From Acanthosepion lycidas (lineage: Eukaryota; Mollusca; Cephalopoda; Sepiida; Sepiidae), in the NCBI GenBank assembly GCA_963932145.1, contig OZ010596.1, positions 85,866,776 to 85,930,775 on the forward strand: a DNA stretch of 64,000 nucleotides, given 5' to 3'. Positions 30,643-40,849 of this stretch are shown here, one piece after another; positions within the stretch are counted from its first letter, which is position 1; each line of letters begins with the position of its first letter. The notes below the pieces were generated by a model, which saw nothing but the letters and a program-made list of their open reading frames with translations, was not told where the DNA came from and did no database searches. A program made the translations under genes and the position numbers.

Positions 30643-30752
30643 CTGCAAAGCATCTTCTTTGAGTAACTCTTGGTGAAACTGCTTCATTCTCTGTTCACTT
30701 TCAATGACATATTTTGAAAACAGGCTCTTTTCATCAAAAGCTGCTTTCAAAG
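30643..30752 (-). CDS. Exon B of an unidentified host gene (110 bp)
   Basis: On the minus strand an acceptor ('GTTTTCATACAG') precedes the exon and a donor ('CAG|GTAAGG') follows it. Only one frame is free of stops, giving 36 residues after two split-codon bases: a 'LKAAFDEKSL' start and 'FSKYVIESEQRMKQFHQELL', then 'KEDALQ'. The peptide is charged and likely helical, perhaps coiled coil. Its leading CT completes the codon begun by the last T of exon A (40659-40782) as serine, and it ends in phase 0. No further exon was found to the left. The protein is not recognised. Confidence 0.8.
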
Positions 30753-31149
30753 CTGTATGAAAACAGAAAAAGAAGATTAATTATTTTCTTTGAAATGAAA
30801 ACATACAATTTGATAGCAAGCAAAAGGAACAGATACCATTTAAGGAAGGCAAAAAGAAAAGACAATATTTTAACAAGTTAGAGAAAGGAAAATGGCAAAT
30901 GTTTATATTAAAACAGAAGGTTGAGAATGGGAAAAATAATTAAGATATAAAAAGATTTGCTAAAGAGATCAAACATCTTTCTGTCATTACTAATAATGAA
31001 CAGAACAGCTGGAGCTCATTATTAGCACAAGAGTGCTTTGTCTGGAACTTACCATATCACAATGGATGCTTAAGCAATCAAATACCCAAGCAACAGCTGT
31101 TATTTAGTAAAATGAACTTAGTTTTGACACAAGGTATAATAAAAGAAAT
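30753..31149. other. Intron sequence
   Basis: Start of the 9.9-kb intron between exons A and B (minus-strand gene), AT-rich, with no repeat recognised in this part. Confidence 0.5.
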
Positions 31150-31306
31150 AATAATAATAACAGTTTCCTTATAAGGAAACATTTGTCATTTGTTGACCGA
31201 GCACCATGTGTTACTTTCAGTTGAAATTTTAAAAAAAAGTTTTATTTAAACAATTTTTCAGAAAAATGTGTTTCTCAAGTCCATTAACTGTTATGGCTCT
31301 TTCGAG

Positions 31307-31367
<61 letters not shown>

Positions 31368-31560
31368 TTGATTGGAGTTTCCTTTCTAATCTTCTATTTA
31401 AAGCAGTGTGGAAAGTCAACATTTTGATTATGTCATTTTTTTCTCTTTGAGTTACATGTGATATCCATTTCAGCTGTTGCTGCTGTTGAAAGTCTTCAAA
31501 GTTTCTGTTATTTGCTACAACTCTTTGTCTGCAATTCTGTAGCATCAATCCACATTATTC
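31150..31560 (+). mobile_element. Dispersed repeat family D1, copy 4
   Basis: It opens with 'GGAAACATTTGTCATTTGTT' and runs through 'AATTTTTCAGAAAAATGTG', a (TA)n run at 31310-31365, 'GTGTGGAAAGTCAACATTTT', 'GAGTTACATGTGATATCCAT' and 'TCTGTAGCATCAATCC'. It is continuous apart from the microsatellite, which sits exactly where SINE T1 entered copy 3. Confidence 0.7.
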
Positions 31561-31839
31561 AAAGAAGTAAATGATCTTCACCAAGTGTGAATGAAAGTTG
31601 TGATGAATTTGTTCGTTAAATCCTATCAGTGATAAGTCAGTTTTCATAAATGGCTATTAAATACCTTGCAATGTATTTCTATAGTAAAATACTTTCCATA
31701 TATGCTTTTTTTGTCACTATACAAGTGACCATAAGAATGAATGAAAGTGTTGATATATTTCTTTAATAAATGTTAAGCAATTCTATAGTAAAACAATTTC
31801 CAATGAATTTCTGTATGTACTTTTAGTATTTCTTGTGTC

Positions 31840-32310
31840 ACTGTCTCTTGTCAGCATCTGTCTGTCTCAAGAGACGATGGAGTAGTGTGGTGTGCTATAA
31901 CCCTGGGCGGGATATATGGATATCTAGGGCTGCCCAGACGTCTAGTTCCACCTCTTGGCCTTTCTAGCAGAGTCCAAAGGAGAGGATAAACCAATACAGT
32001 TTGGTATCAGCGTGGCTGAAGGAGTTGCCGGAAGGTAGCACAAAGTGCCGTCCATCCGCCTTAAGGGCTCCACTCCGAGTTTGAATTCAGAGTTGTCCTT
32101 CTCCTAGACCAGTTGCCATCCAAGGCTATAGAACCCAGTCTGTCCTGCTATTTACCCATAGCTGGAGGGAGAAGACGAGCATTCACAGCTTTTCCAAGGG
32201 TATTAGCACGTAAGTGAATATAATGGATTCGACTGGAATTCGAACTCGGCTCTCCAATTCCTCAATCCAAGCCTCTATCCATTCCTCCACCATGCCTCCT
32301 CAGATGCCAC
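31840..32310 (-). mobile_element. Moderately GC-rich dispersed repeat with SINE-like tail
   Basis: 'CTGTCTCAAGAGACGATGGA' opens a block with balanced base composition, unlike its surroundings. Its right part ('GCTATTTACCCATAGCTGGA', 'GTGAATATAATGGATTCGAC', 'TGGAATTCGAACTCGGCTCT') matches the reversed body of the 5S-derived SINE at 11830-11960 and 40340-40440. 'TGGAATTCGAACTC' also resembles a reversed tRNA B box, so another SINE head combined with the same body is possible. Confidence 0.5.
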
Positions 32311-32799
32311 TATATATGTAATCATAAGAATAAATGTTTAATAAATCATGCATGATATTGTGTGTTATAGATACAGCTAATTCTAAAACAGTGTCTTATT
32401 TCATACCAACCAGACATGATCTTGCTTAACTATCATTATTGAGTGATTACCTCTGACACCTTGCCAATGATATAAATCTTGAATACTTATCTTCTGCTAG
32501 TAAGTGTAATTAGAGTGGCTAGACATGTTAATTAAAATGGACAAGTTAAAGAACCTATTTTTCAAAAGCTCATTTCTCCTATTGTTTTTATCTTTGTCTT
32601 TTTTTGAATGAATAAGACAATCACCAACTTTGTGCTTTAAATGAAACAGCCACAAATGGGGTGGTGAGTTATTGAACAATGCTAATGGATAAAAATAGGT
32701 ACATTTTGCTGAGGAAGAAGAAATTGCATTTGCAAATGTAGCAGTTCATTAAACTAGTTGCAAACAGTGAAGATCAATGACTCTGAAAAAAGCTTTCAA
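32311..32799. other. Intron sequence, nothing recognised
   Basis: No exon-like piece or repeat copy seen. Confidence 0.5.
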
Positions 32800-33055
32800 C
32801 CATTCATGTTACATTTGTTACATTATGGCATCTTGTTTTAATTGTTATACACGTTATATTTATTATTCATGTTATATTTGTGTTACATTTGTTACATTAT
32901 GATATCTTGTTTTAATTGTTATACATGTTACATCAGTTATTCATGTTATATTTGTGTTATATTTGTTACATTATGACATCTTGTTTTATTTGTTATACTT
33001 GTTACATTCATTATTCATGTTATATTTGTGTAACATTTGTTACATTATGACATCT
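32800..33055 (+). repeat. About 72-bp minisatellite, 3.5 units
   Basis: 'TTACATTATGACATCTTGTT', 'TTAATTGTTATAC' and 'TTATTCATGTTATATTTGTG' recur in that order from about 32800 to 33055. Confidence 0.8.
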
Positions 33056-33263
33056 TTTTTTATTTCTTTATTCCTTTGCTTTCTGCCTCCTTTATTTTTT
33101 ATCATTAGACAAGAGTTCAGTGACTTTGCATTAAAATCACATTTGGAACCAATGAGGTCATAGCAAATGTAAACATCAGATACTTTTGGAGAAAGGGGAT
33201 GGAAATGTTTCTCAAAAAGGCAGAACAAACTGGAATGTTAAAAACTATGAAACAAAGTGAAGA

Positions 33264-33264
33264 C

Positions 33265-33309
<45 letters not shown>
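33264..33309. repeat. (TA)n microsatellite
   Basis: TA run of about 45 bp. Confidence 0.9.
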
Positions 33310-33312
<3 letters not shown>

Positions 33313-33495
33313 TTTGCTACAAGAAATTAGGAGCCTGGATGTTGAAACTTCTAACTATACAAAAACAATTATCCATGCACCAAAAGGAAAAATTGGGTTG
33401 AAAACAGCACCAAGAATGATTATTTTCCCCTGTCTGTTGTCTATGTGTAATTCCTGCCCTGTTGGCGGGGCCTAGAGTAAGCTGATGTAGGTGAT

Positions 33496-33549
33496 AAAAA
33501 AACAAACCCTAAAGGATCCAAGTAAGGATCCTTTAGGGTTTGTTTTTTT
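33496..33549. repeat. Perfect 24-bp stem, 6-base loop
   Basis: Bases 33496-33519 ('AACAAACCCTAAAGGATCC' with leading A's) are exactly mirrored at 33526-33549, with AAGTAA between. GC content is higher than the flanks. No second copy was seen in the window. It may be a very small foldback element or a structured RNA element within the intron; nothing points to a function. Confidence 0.85.
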
Positions 33550-33564
33550 GCTTGCAGATCAAAA

Positions 33565-33845
33565 TATAAATTATCAATATTTGCCTAACTTCAAAACAAG
33601 TAAATTCTTACAGACTTAAAGTTAAACAACAAATATGTATCTATCTTGAAACAAGATAAATACTTACAGATTCATATATTAACAATAAATATTTACCTGC
33701 CCCTGAACCAAGTAAATGCTCACAGACACAAACTTAAACAACTGATATTTATCTAACCTTGAAGTAAGTAAATGCTTATAGACTCTGTTTTAAATGACCA
33801 TGCCATTTCCTAAACCAAGTAAATGCTTGTAGACTCTGACAAAAT
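33565..33845 (+). repeat. About 65-bp minisatellite, 4-5 units
   Basis: Units contain 'AAACAAGTAAATTCTTACAG'-like text and 'ACTTAAACAAC' followed by 'ATATTTATCTAACC'. Divergence between units is high. Confidence 0.65.
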
Positions 33846-33853
33846 AGTAACTA

Positions 33854-33934
33854 TACAGGGTTTCCATAAAGTTTGTGTGCACTTTAAAGTTATAAATTTT
33901 TTAAAGTGCACACGAACTTTATGGACACCCTGTA
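33854..33934. mobile_element. 81-bp palindromic mariner MITE
   Basis: 'TACAGGGTTTCCATAAAGTT' and its near reverse complement ('GAACTTTATGGACACCCTGT') meet at an AT-rich centre, with TA at both ends. Almost the entire element is inverted repeat. The 'TACAGGGTGTCCATAAAGT' end is of Tc1/mariner type. Confidence 0.8.
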
Positions 33935-34119
33935 TATGTGGGATTGTAGAGTGTTTGTACAATTATGTTAAGAGACAATTTCAAATTTCAAAAACTAAAT
34001 TTTTATTTCACTCTTTCATTGGATGCATCCCAATATAGATGCCCAAGGCTGTCGCACTCTCTGCCCACCCCTTCTGCATGCAGCTGGTCATGAGATAAAT
34101 AAAACTGATAAAAACAGAA

Positions 34120-34620
34120 GGTTTTATTTTATTTTATTCATTTATTTTATTTTTCTTAATAATTTCACCTCAAGTAAGGCAATAAAGCCACTAAGATGCC
34201 AGGGGTTATTGGGAGTGAAAGAAAATAAGAGTGAAATGTGAGGAGAAAGGACAATAAAAGAACAGATTTCAAGAAGACAAAAGATGATGATTGACATTGC
34301 ATTTAAATTTTTGAAGAACATAAATGCAGAGAAGCAAGAAACTGGAAGAGAGTTCTACAGGCAAGAAGTGCAAGAAAAGAAACTATTAGAATAGAACTTA
34401 AAGTTACATTTGGCTAATTCAACAGTAAAATAATGAGACCTAGTTGCCAATCTAGTAGAACATTTAAATTCATGCAGTTGAGGTACTGAGGAGGAGAGCT
34501 CATTAGAACATTTATAGAAAAGACAGAGGGAAGCCACATCATGGTGGTGGGAAAGTGACTGGTGTTAAGATGCCAGGTTAGGATATTTTGAAAAATTGAA
34601 TCAAAAGGCTAATATTAAAA
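34120..34620 (-). mobile_element. CR1/Jockey-type LINE, 3' end
   Basis: Minus-strand text 'QLHEFKCSTRLATRSHYFTV' and 'ASLCLFYK' equals the C-terminus of the LINE at 57517-59455. The 3' tail in reversed form ('AATAATTTCACCTCAAGTAA', 'GCCACTAAGATGCC') lies at about 34155-34205. Frames are broken. Confidence 0.75.
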
Positions 34621-34689
34621 AATGAATTTGTAAATTTTAAAAGTTTGAATATACACAAATGTAAATTTATTTTCTGTAAACAAATAAAA

Positions 34690-35460
34690 CTGATTTCTGG
34701 GGTGGAGTGGGGGTCAAACCTGATTGGGGGCCCCATGTAGTTTGTTGTGACCCTCACTATCTTATCAATATTTGCTTTTTTTCTGCCTATATTTATATAC
34801 ATTACAAATGAAATTAATCACAACAGACTTTTAAATTATGAAAAATTTTCACAGCTTTTGATGTCATTTTTTCTTCATTCATTCATGAATTTGTTTTGCT
34901 CATGCTAAGTCTAAAAAAAATCACTATATAAAATTCACTATTTTTTATTCATAATGTTGAATGTGTTAACATTATCCAACTTTTTAATAAGAAAAATCTC
35001 AAGTTGACATTAAAAATTGATACAAAACATTGTTGATTTATTTAAGATGAAATGGTTTATTATGATATGTCTCTAAATTGTATTTAAATACATTTTATTT
35101 ATTTTCAGTTTTTCTTTTCTTGAATTGTTCATCTATATTGGATATGATCCATTATTGTACATAATTAGGTTACAATAAAATTTGTATTTTATATAAACAC
35201 TACATTATAAAAATTGAGATGTAGTAGAGTGGGGGGGGGGCTCGTATCATAGATTTGGGAGCATGTCATAAATTGGAGGACCCACAAGACACTTGCACCG
35301 GTCTTAGAAAAATATCATTGGAAATAAAGATGAATGTATAATCGAATAAAATGTTATTGTACTTTCTCTTTTTTTCTTGAGTTGTAGTAGAATTGGGGAG
35401 TGGTTACTGGCTTGTATCATAGATTGGATTGGGGGGCACGAGATCCTTGCACCAGCCCTG
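34690..35460. mobile_element. hAT-like non-autonomous element, copy 1, with a doubled right end
   Basis: The right end 'CCTTGCACCAGCCCTG' is the reverse complement of a hAT-like start (CAGGGCTGGTGCAAGG). A second, similar end ('ACTTGCACCGGTCTTAG') lies inside at about 35292-35308, each preceded by 'GTAGTAGA' and 'GTATCATAGAT' blocks, so about 150 bp at the right end is duplicated. The interior matches 56191-56810 in the opposite orientation ('GGATATGATCCATTATTGTA', 'TGTATTTAAATACATTTTAT'-like). No transposase frame. Confidence 0.7.
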
Positions 35461-35874
35461 ATCTGATGCCATGGTGCTTAATATTGTCATATTATGTATT
35501 AATAAAACCTTATTACCATAATGAATCTAGAATATAATATAAATCATAATTTTATTATCATAACTGTATTTCTCACTATTGATTTTCTCAGTCCTGTTTG
35601 GAAAATAATAGTGTCTTGTTAGTTTTCCACACCCACCTGGTTCAAATCCATTATTCGTCTGAAAATAGACAATTACTGACAGCACTGTTACCATCTATGT
35701 ACAAGTTAACTTGACATTTACTTCCACTTTATTTTACAATCCCACTTTAAATATACTTAATTATGCGTTTTAATTCATTCAAATCAGAATCAAACCAGAA
35801 GATTTATTTAATTCAGTAACACATTCAATTGACAGGTGTTTTTCACTAAATCTTTACCCAGTTAGTCAAGGTAG
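35461..35874. other. Intron sequence, nothing recognised
   Basis: AT-rich, no repeat copy identified. Confidence 0.5.
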
Positions 35875-36545
35875 AGCTTGGTTGCTTGATTGATTTTGTT
35901 TAGTGGCATATCAACTTCTATGGGTTATTTAATGCTGAAATCTAAATATTTTGAATACAATTGTATACCATCAACTACTGATAAAATGTATTGTTGGTCA
36001 TTTTACTATAAAACACATTGCTGGTAATTTTGCTTTAAAATTGTATTGTTGGTAATTTTACTATAAATTTTTTGTAATGCTTGTTTGTAGGAGAAACTTT
36101 GTAAATCACAGACACAATAATAGTAATGTCTTCGAACAATACTTGGTCAGACACCACTAATTCACTTATATAGATTTTTCCTTTACCATCATATGATCAA
36201 ATTATTACAAGATGAAGTTGACTGTGCTTGTTCTCTGGCAATCTGTGTTCAAACCCAATTGCTGGCAGTGACACTTTATTCCTATATGACAAAATTGGTA
36301 TAGTTGGTAACTTTATATAAAAATGCATTGCTGGTATTTTTACTATAAATTTATTTTTATACTTTCATAGTGTTCTGTTTTCCCATAGCTGGAACCTTAA
36401 CAGGCGCTACCATCCCAGGTTAGTGTGAACCTGGGAACAACAGCAATTAAGAGGTGGTTTCATGCTCCTCAAAACCTCCAATCTCCTGATTAGAAGCCTT
36501 GCTGCCAGATGTAGTTTATCTTCATACCCAGGACTGTCAAGGCAG
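35875..36545 (-). mobile_element. Element M, reversed copy 2
   Basis: The reversed 3' block ('GCATATCAACTTCTATGGGT', 'TATTTAATGCTG') is followed by a diverged core of 'TTGCTGGTAATTTTACTAT'-like units (about 35990-36110 and 36290-36365). The reversed 5' block follows ('GGGAACAACAGCAATTAAGA', 'GGTGGTTTCATGCTCC', 'CAGATGTAGTTTATC'). About 170 bp of unrelated sequence splits the core. Confidence 0.65.
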
Positions 36546-36750
36546 AAGGTTACTAAATGAGGTTGTTGCATGAACATAGTAAGAGCAGATTATAAGGATA
36601 TGTATGATAGGTAATGGTTGACCCTAGACTTGAAGAGATTAAAATTGTGATGTACCAGGAAGTATGTCCTTGCGACTTTGTTCCATAAAGTATGGATCCT
36701 AGGAAGAAGCTATCTGAATAAAACTTCCGTCTTGCCAATGAAATACAAAG
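36546..36750 (-). mobile_element. LINE 3' fragment, relative of 16075-16510
   Basis: Minus-strand reading 'KFYSDSFFLGSILYGTKS' and the text after it corresponds to the 'SFFPR...LWNSLP' ending, as at 16110-16310. It joins element M directly. Confidence 0.5.
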
Positions 36751-37009
36751 GGAATGAGAATTATTTGCTGCTGTGTGTATATAAAATGATTGGTCTTAGC
36801 TGTAAATGTCTGAGCTATCAGAATTAGAGGATATATTTCTGTATGAATCTCAATTATTATAAAAGATGTTTTCTTTTTGATAAGAATGACAGATTCCTGA
36901 TCTCCAGATGTAGGAATTTTCTAACTTGACAATTTGTTTGCTTCTCCAGAATTACTTGGTAACAACTATTTGCTTTGTCTATATATATATTTTTGTCAAA
37001 AAAGACACA
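36751..37009. other. Intron sequence, nothing recognised
   Basis: No feature seen. Confidence 0.45.
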
Positions 37010-37625
37010 AAAATCTGTCTACTAAAGAAAAACAATTTACTAAAGAAAAGCTGAAAGCCAAGTAAAGTGAAAAATACAGAAAAAGAAAAACGATAGAAGA
37101 AAAAGAAGAAATTGCATACAAAAGCCCCTAGAAAAACACAAAAAGAAAGGAAGAAAAAGGTAGAATGAAAAATAAGAAAAAAGCAAACAAAGCTTAAAAC
37201 AATAAATAGTAGATGGAAAGAAAGAAAAACTCATGTTTAGAAAACAGAACACAAATGATAAGATGAAAAAAAGAAAGAAAGGAACAAAAAAGATAAAGAA
37301 AGGAGGGGGAAAAAGATTAAAAAAAAGGAAAAAAGAGAAAGAAAGGAGCTAAAAAGAGAAAGAAAGGAGGGGGAAAAAGACAAAAAGAGGGAAAAAGATA
37401 AAGAAAGAAAACCAATTTACAAAAACAGAAAAGAGAAACATGAAGAAAAATATGGAAGGAAGAAGAAAGAAAAAGAAAGAAATACAGAATATAAAAAAAG
37501 AACAATGTCTAAAGGAAAAGAAAAGAAGAATGAAACAAAAATACAGCATTTCAAAAGAAAAAAAACAAACAAGATGAACAAAAGAAAGATAGTTGTGAAT
37601 CAAGGAAATAAAAAGGCAAAGTTTA
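37010..37625 (+). repeat. 600-bp polypurine tract
   Basis: The plus strand is overwhelmingly A and G ('AAGAAAGGAGGGGGAAAAAG' occurs twice, near 37298 and 37358) with few T or C. It lies in the intron of the minus-strand gene, so the nascent RNA would be pyrimidine-rich. Long minus-strand frames here are composition artefacts (F, L, S and C only). Confidence 0.85.
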
Positions 37626-38139
37626 ACTTTCATGCCCACAAAAAACGGTGAACCAAAAGGGCAGGTTTTCCCTTGACACCACTATTATTTTATACTCATG
37701 TTTATTGTTCAAAAAGATATGTTTAGAATATTAATAAAATTCAAATATATGAAAGTTAATTTATATATTCTCTTTGTTCTTGAGAATTTACAACAAAAAT
37801 ATTAAACACTATTTATTAGATTGTTTATTTATAAGAATAATTTTATATTTACAATATTCTAAAAATATGTGAACCAACTACAAAGCAATGTTTATCATTT
37901 ACCAATTTATAAAGAAATGAATATGAAAATAATTTTTATTCATAAATTTTTATTAAATTCTAAAAATATGGGAAACAACTACAACAATTTACCAATTTAT
38001 AAACTTTGAATTGATTGGCAGTTAGCTGATTTGAGATCAAAATTAGAAAAAAATTAGAAAATTATAACAAGTAATCTGAGACATAAAATAATTTAAGAAG
38101 AACATGTCTTGAAAAATCAGTTATTTTCTTGTTCCATAG
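37626..38139. other. AT-rich intron sequence
   Basis: No feature recognised. Short local repeats of 'AAAAATATG' and 'CAATTTACCAATTTATAAA' occur near 37865-38000. Confidence 0.45.
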
Positions 38140-38171
38140 TACCAATGGAATTAAATATTATCACATGTCAG
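38140..38171 (+). CDS. Candidate 32-bp micro-exon (weak)
   Basis: A strong acceptor-like tract ('TTATTTTCTTGTTCCATAG') and a consensus donor ('CAG|GTAAGT') enclose 32 bases with two open frames. It is on the strand opposite the exons A and B gene and inside that gene's intron. Strong sites at both ends are suggestive, but a piece this short can arise by chance. Confidence 0.2.
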
Positions 38172-38815
38172 GTAAGTCACCAGATAATGAGTGACTATGG
38201 AAGAAAGATTTATTCTCTCATTTGTATTTCCCCTATTATGGGTATTATTGTATTCATGCTATAGTAACACTATATTTCATTGCCACTTTCGTTATTATGT
38301 AGCGATGTCACAAAGTGGCCATCATATAACCTACATGACTTCATCTCCACCAAAGGGAGATAGTTGCCTTTTGTATCCCTACAGTTCATAGATATTTTTT
38401 ATAAAATTATAAATGAAATACTTATAAATATGGTTATTTATTTATAAAATGATAAACCATTCAAAATAGTAAATTATAAATATTGCATTGTATTTGGTTG
38501 ACATATTTTGTAAATTTTTATAAATTTTCAAATAAAAAGATTTCTTTTTCAAATTTATTTCTTTATGAAATGATAAATAACAAAACATTATAAAAGGATA
38601 AATAATAAATATTGCATTGTAGTTTGTTCACATATTTTTATAATCTTGTAAATAAATTTTGTTGAGGTAGTATACAGTAATAATAGAAAAAAATGTCCTT
38701 TTCAAACATTGTTTTTTTTAAAGACATGTCGGTTAAACTTTGCCAAAAAAATTTCTTTCTAACATGTAAATTTCTTGTCCATTCAAGCACAATGTCTTTA
38801 TGATTTAGAATTAAA
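38172..38815. other. AT-rich sequence, nothing recognised
   Basis: Repeated 'ATTTATAAAATGATAAA'-like phrases give low complexity. No feature. Confidence 0.45.
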
Positions 38816-39190
38816 CAGGCCTGGATTAAGCTAGTGTGGGGCCTGTAGAATATATTATAAAGAGACCCTAAATTAAAAAAAATACAGAAATATTAAATCA
38901 TAAATTATTTACAGGCATAATGATAGGGCTTATAAAACAGGTAAGTATTTAATGACTATCAACATTATAAACAAGCCCAGAAAATTATGAGGTAAGTAAT
39001 TCTAATGAGATATTTGAGTAGATTTAATAATCTCAATATGTTACTTGAAATTATGAATAATTAAAGATGCAGCTGCTTCAATATGTAAACATTAACTCTG
39101 AGAGCATAAGATGTCAATTTTGCCAGACAACAATCATTTGGTGCACTATCCACAATAATGCAGGGACTGTGATATTTGCTACTTTTGCTA
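38816..39190 (+). mobile_element. hAT-like half element
   Basis: 'CAGGCCTGGATTAAGC' is a hAT-type start related to that at 10643. 'GTGGGGCCTGTAGAATAT' and AT-rich sequence follow. No matching right end was found, so the extent is a guess. Confidence 0.35.
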
Positions 39191-39194
39191 TAAG

Positions 39195-40170
39195 ATTAAT
39201 CAGGTGCTAGAATTAAAGAGCAGATAACAGAAAAAGGAGACAACAAAATCAAACAAGTAAAGAAGTTTGAATATCTGGGAATTGTTTTAACAGAAGATGG
39301 AAAATGTTACACTGAAATCCAGAGTCATGTTGGAATAACAAAAGATGCCTCCCAAAAGCTAAACAAGTTATTAAGAAAAGGAAAATTTCATTAGAAACAA
39401 AGAGAGCTGAACTGTTATGTAATATCAATTGTCCTACAGGGCAGAGAATGCTGGGCAATTTCCTCACAGATGAAGAGGAGACTTGAAGTAACAGGTATAG
39501 TTCTACAGAAGGATGCTGAGAATACCATGGATGGAACATGTGAGCAATAAGGAAGTTTTAAGGGAAATAGAAAACCAAATTGTGGTAATATTAGCCATTT
39601 CCCTACAAAGAAACATTTGGTATTCATTGACTGAGCAGCTAGTACTGTTTTCAGTTGAAATTTATAAAAATCTTTTTCTTAAAACACTGTTTTAGGAAAA
39701 CAAGTTTCTCAAGTCCAGTAGCTTTTATAACTCTTTCCAGTATTGAGGGGCAGAGGTTCATCCTGAACCTTCCATTTGAAGTGGTGTGGAATGTTAACAT
39801 CTTGATTATATAATTATTTTCTCTTTGAGTTACACATGCTATCCATTTTAGTTGTTGCCGTTTTTGGTATTCTTAACTTAAAAATCAGAAAGTGGCAGTT
39901 GAAATTTATAGAGCATATAATGAGGAAAAAGAGCATTGATACTAAACAGGGTATATAGAAGACAAGAGATCAGAGGTAAACTGTGAATAACCTACCTAAC
40001 AAGCTTGTGTAAATGGATGACAGAACAGGGGGTAGGAGGGATAATAAGGGGACAAACATTGCTTAAAACAACAAAGGATAGGAAATTATGGAGAGCCATG
40101 ATTATCCACATCCAGAAGGGATATGGCACATAACAAGAAGTTATAAGAGCAGTTACTATATATTGGTAAT
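39195..40170 (+). mobile_element. RTE-type LINE 3' part, split by repeat D1
   Basis: It reads 'KKFEYLGIVLTEDGKCYTEI', 'GITKDASQKLNKLL', 'GRECWAISSQMKRRLEVTG', then after the interruption 'KIRKWQLKFIEHIMRKKS' and 'WMDDRTGG'. This is the thumb and C-terminal part of an RTE-group reverse transcriptase ORF with stops and frame changes. D1 occupies about 39605-39878, and the LINE text resumes at 'TTCTTAACTTAAAAATCAGA'. Confidence 0.7.
39605..39878 (+). mobile_element. Dispersed repeat family D1, copy 5, inside an RTE LINE
   Basis: 'CAAAGAAACATTTGGTATTC', 'GGAAAACAAGTTTCTCAAGT', 'GTGTGGAATGTTAACATC', 'GAGTTACACATGCTATCCA'. Comparison with the uninterrupted LINE at 51640-51760 shows where the insertion lies. 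Confidence 0.7.
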
Positions 40171-40184
40171 TGATTGATTGATTG

Positions 40185-40575
40185 ACTAATTTGTTTTTAT
40201 GGTTTATCAACCTTTTGTAAGTTACTTAAAGCCAAAACATATTTTTGAATTGTTAGAATAATTCATTATTTTTTTGTGAGTGAATACTGTATTAACAATT
40301 TTTTAGAGATAATAATGATTCTAAGATACAAGTCCTACTATTTAACTCACAAATGTGAGGATTCATACCATTCCCAAAGGAATAAGTGAATATAATGAAT
40401 CTGCTTGGAATTTGAACTAGGCTCTCCAATTTCTCATTCTAAGCCATTATCTATTACACTACATGCACATCAAAGTTTACAGCACTTGATATTCCCAAGT
40501 GGTCACTCATCTAGATACTTACCAGACACAACATTGCTTAAATTTGGTAATCGGATGAAAACTGGTATTTCAATG
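40185..40575 (-). mobile_element. 5S rRNA-derived SINE, copy 3
   Basis: Reversed head: 'TTTACAGCACTTGATATTCC', 'CAAGTGGTCACTCATCTAGA', 'CAACATTGCTTAAATTTGG'. The body matches copy 1 along its length, and the tail ends in (ATTG)n at 40168-40185. It lies immediately downstream of exon A, in the intron. Confidence 0.8.
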
Positions 40576-40658
40576 TCATATGTGCACATTGTTCTTTGTT
40601 TTGAATTTCTCATATAACAAACAAGTGAATCGAAAGACAGAAAAAATGATTAACTTAC

Positions 40659-40782
40659 ATTGAGCCAAATTTGTGACTTTCAAGTTCTGCATCTCCTTAG
40701 CTGGGGATGGAGGCCTCAGAATTTGGTTTAGGTCAGGTTTTGCAACTGTTTCAATAACATCCAGTTCTGGAATTGTCAAAGC
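40659..40782 (-). CDS. Exon A of an unidentified host gene (124 bp)
   Basis: On the minus strand 'CATTTTTTATAG' precedes the exon and 'AAT|GTAAGT' follows it. It has one stop-free frame of 41 residues: 'ALTIPELDVIETVA' and 'KPDLNQILRPPSPAKEMQN', then 'LKVTNLAQ', ending on a lone T that is completed by CT of exon B. The proline-rich 'RPPSP' next to helical sequence suggests a linker before a helix. The upstream junction is phase 0. No earlier exon could be found to the right. Splice sites, single frame and matching phase together make this the strongest gene call of the window. Confidence 0.8.
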
Positions 40783-40849
40783 CTATAAAAAATGAAAAAT
40801 GAAAGTTACCACTCTTGTCAAAATGTCATTATTAACATGCTAATCAGAC

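Noticed and set aside
31010-31060. Minus-strand piece with acceptor-like and donor-like ends ('AAATAACAG' ... 'ATG|GTAAGT') near exon B
   Set aside because: Its phase does not fit between exons A and B, the acceptor is poor, and two of three frames are closed.
37040-37639. Long minus-strand frames rich in F, L, S and C
   Set aside because: They mirror the polypurine tract; composition alone explains them.
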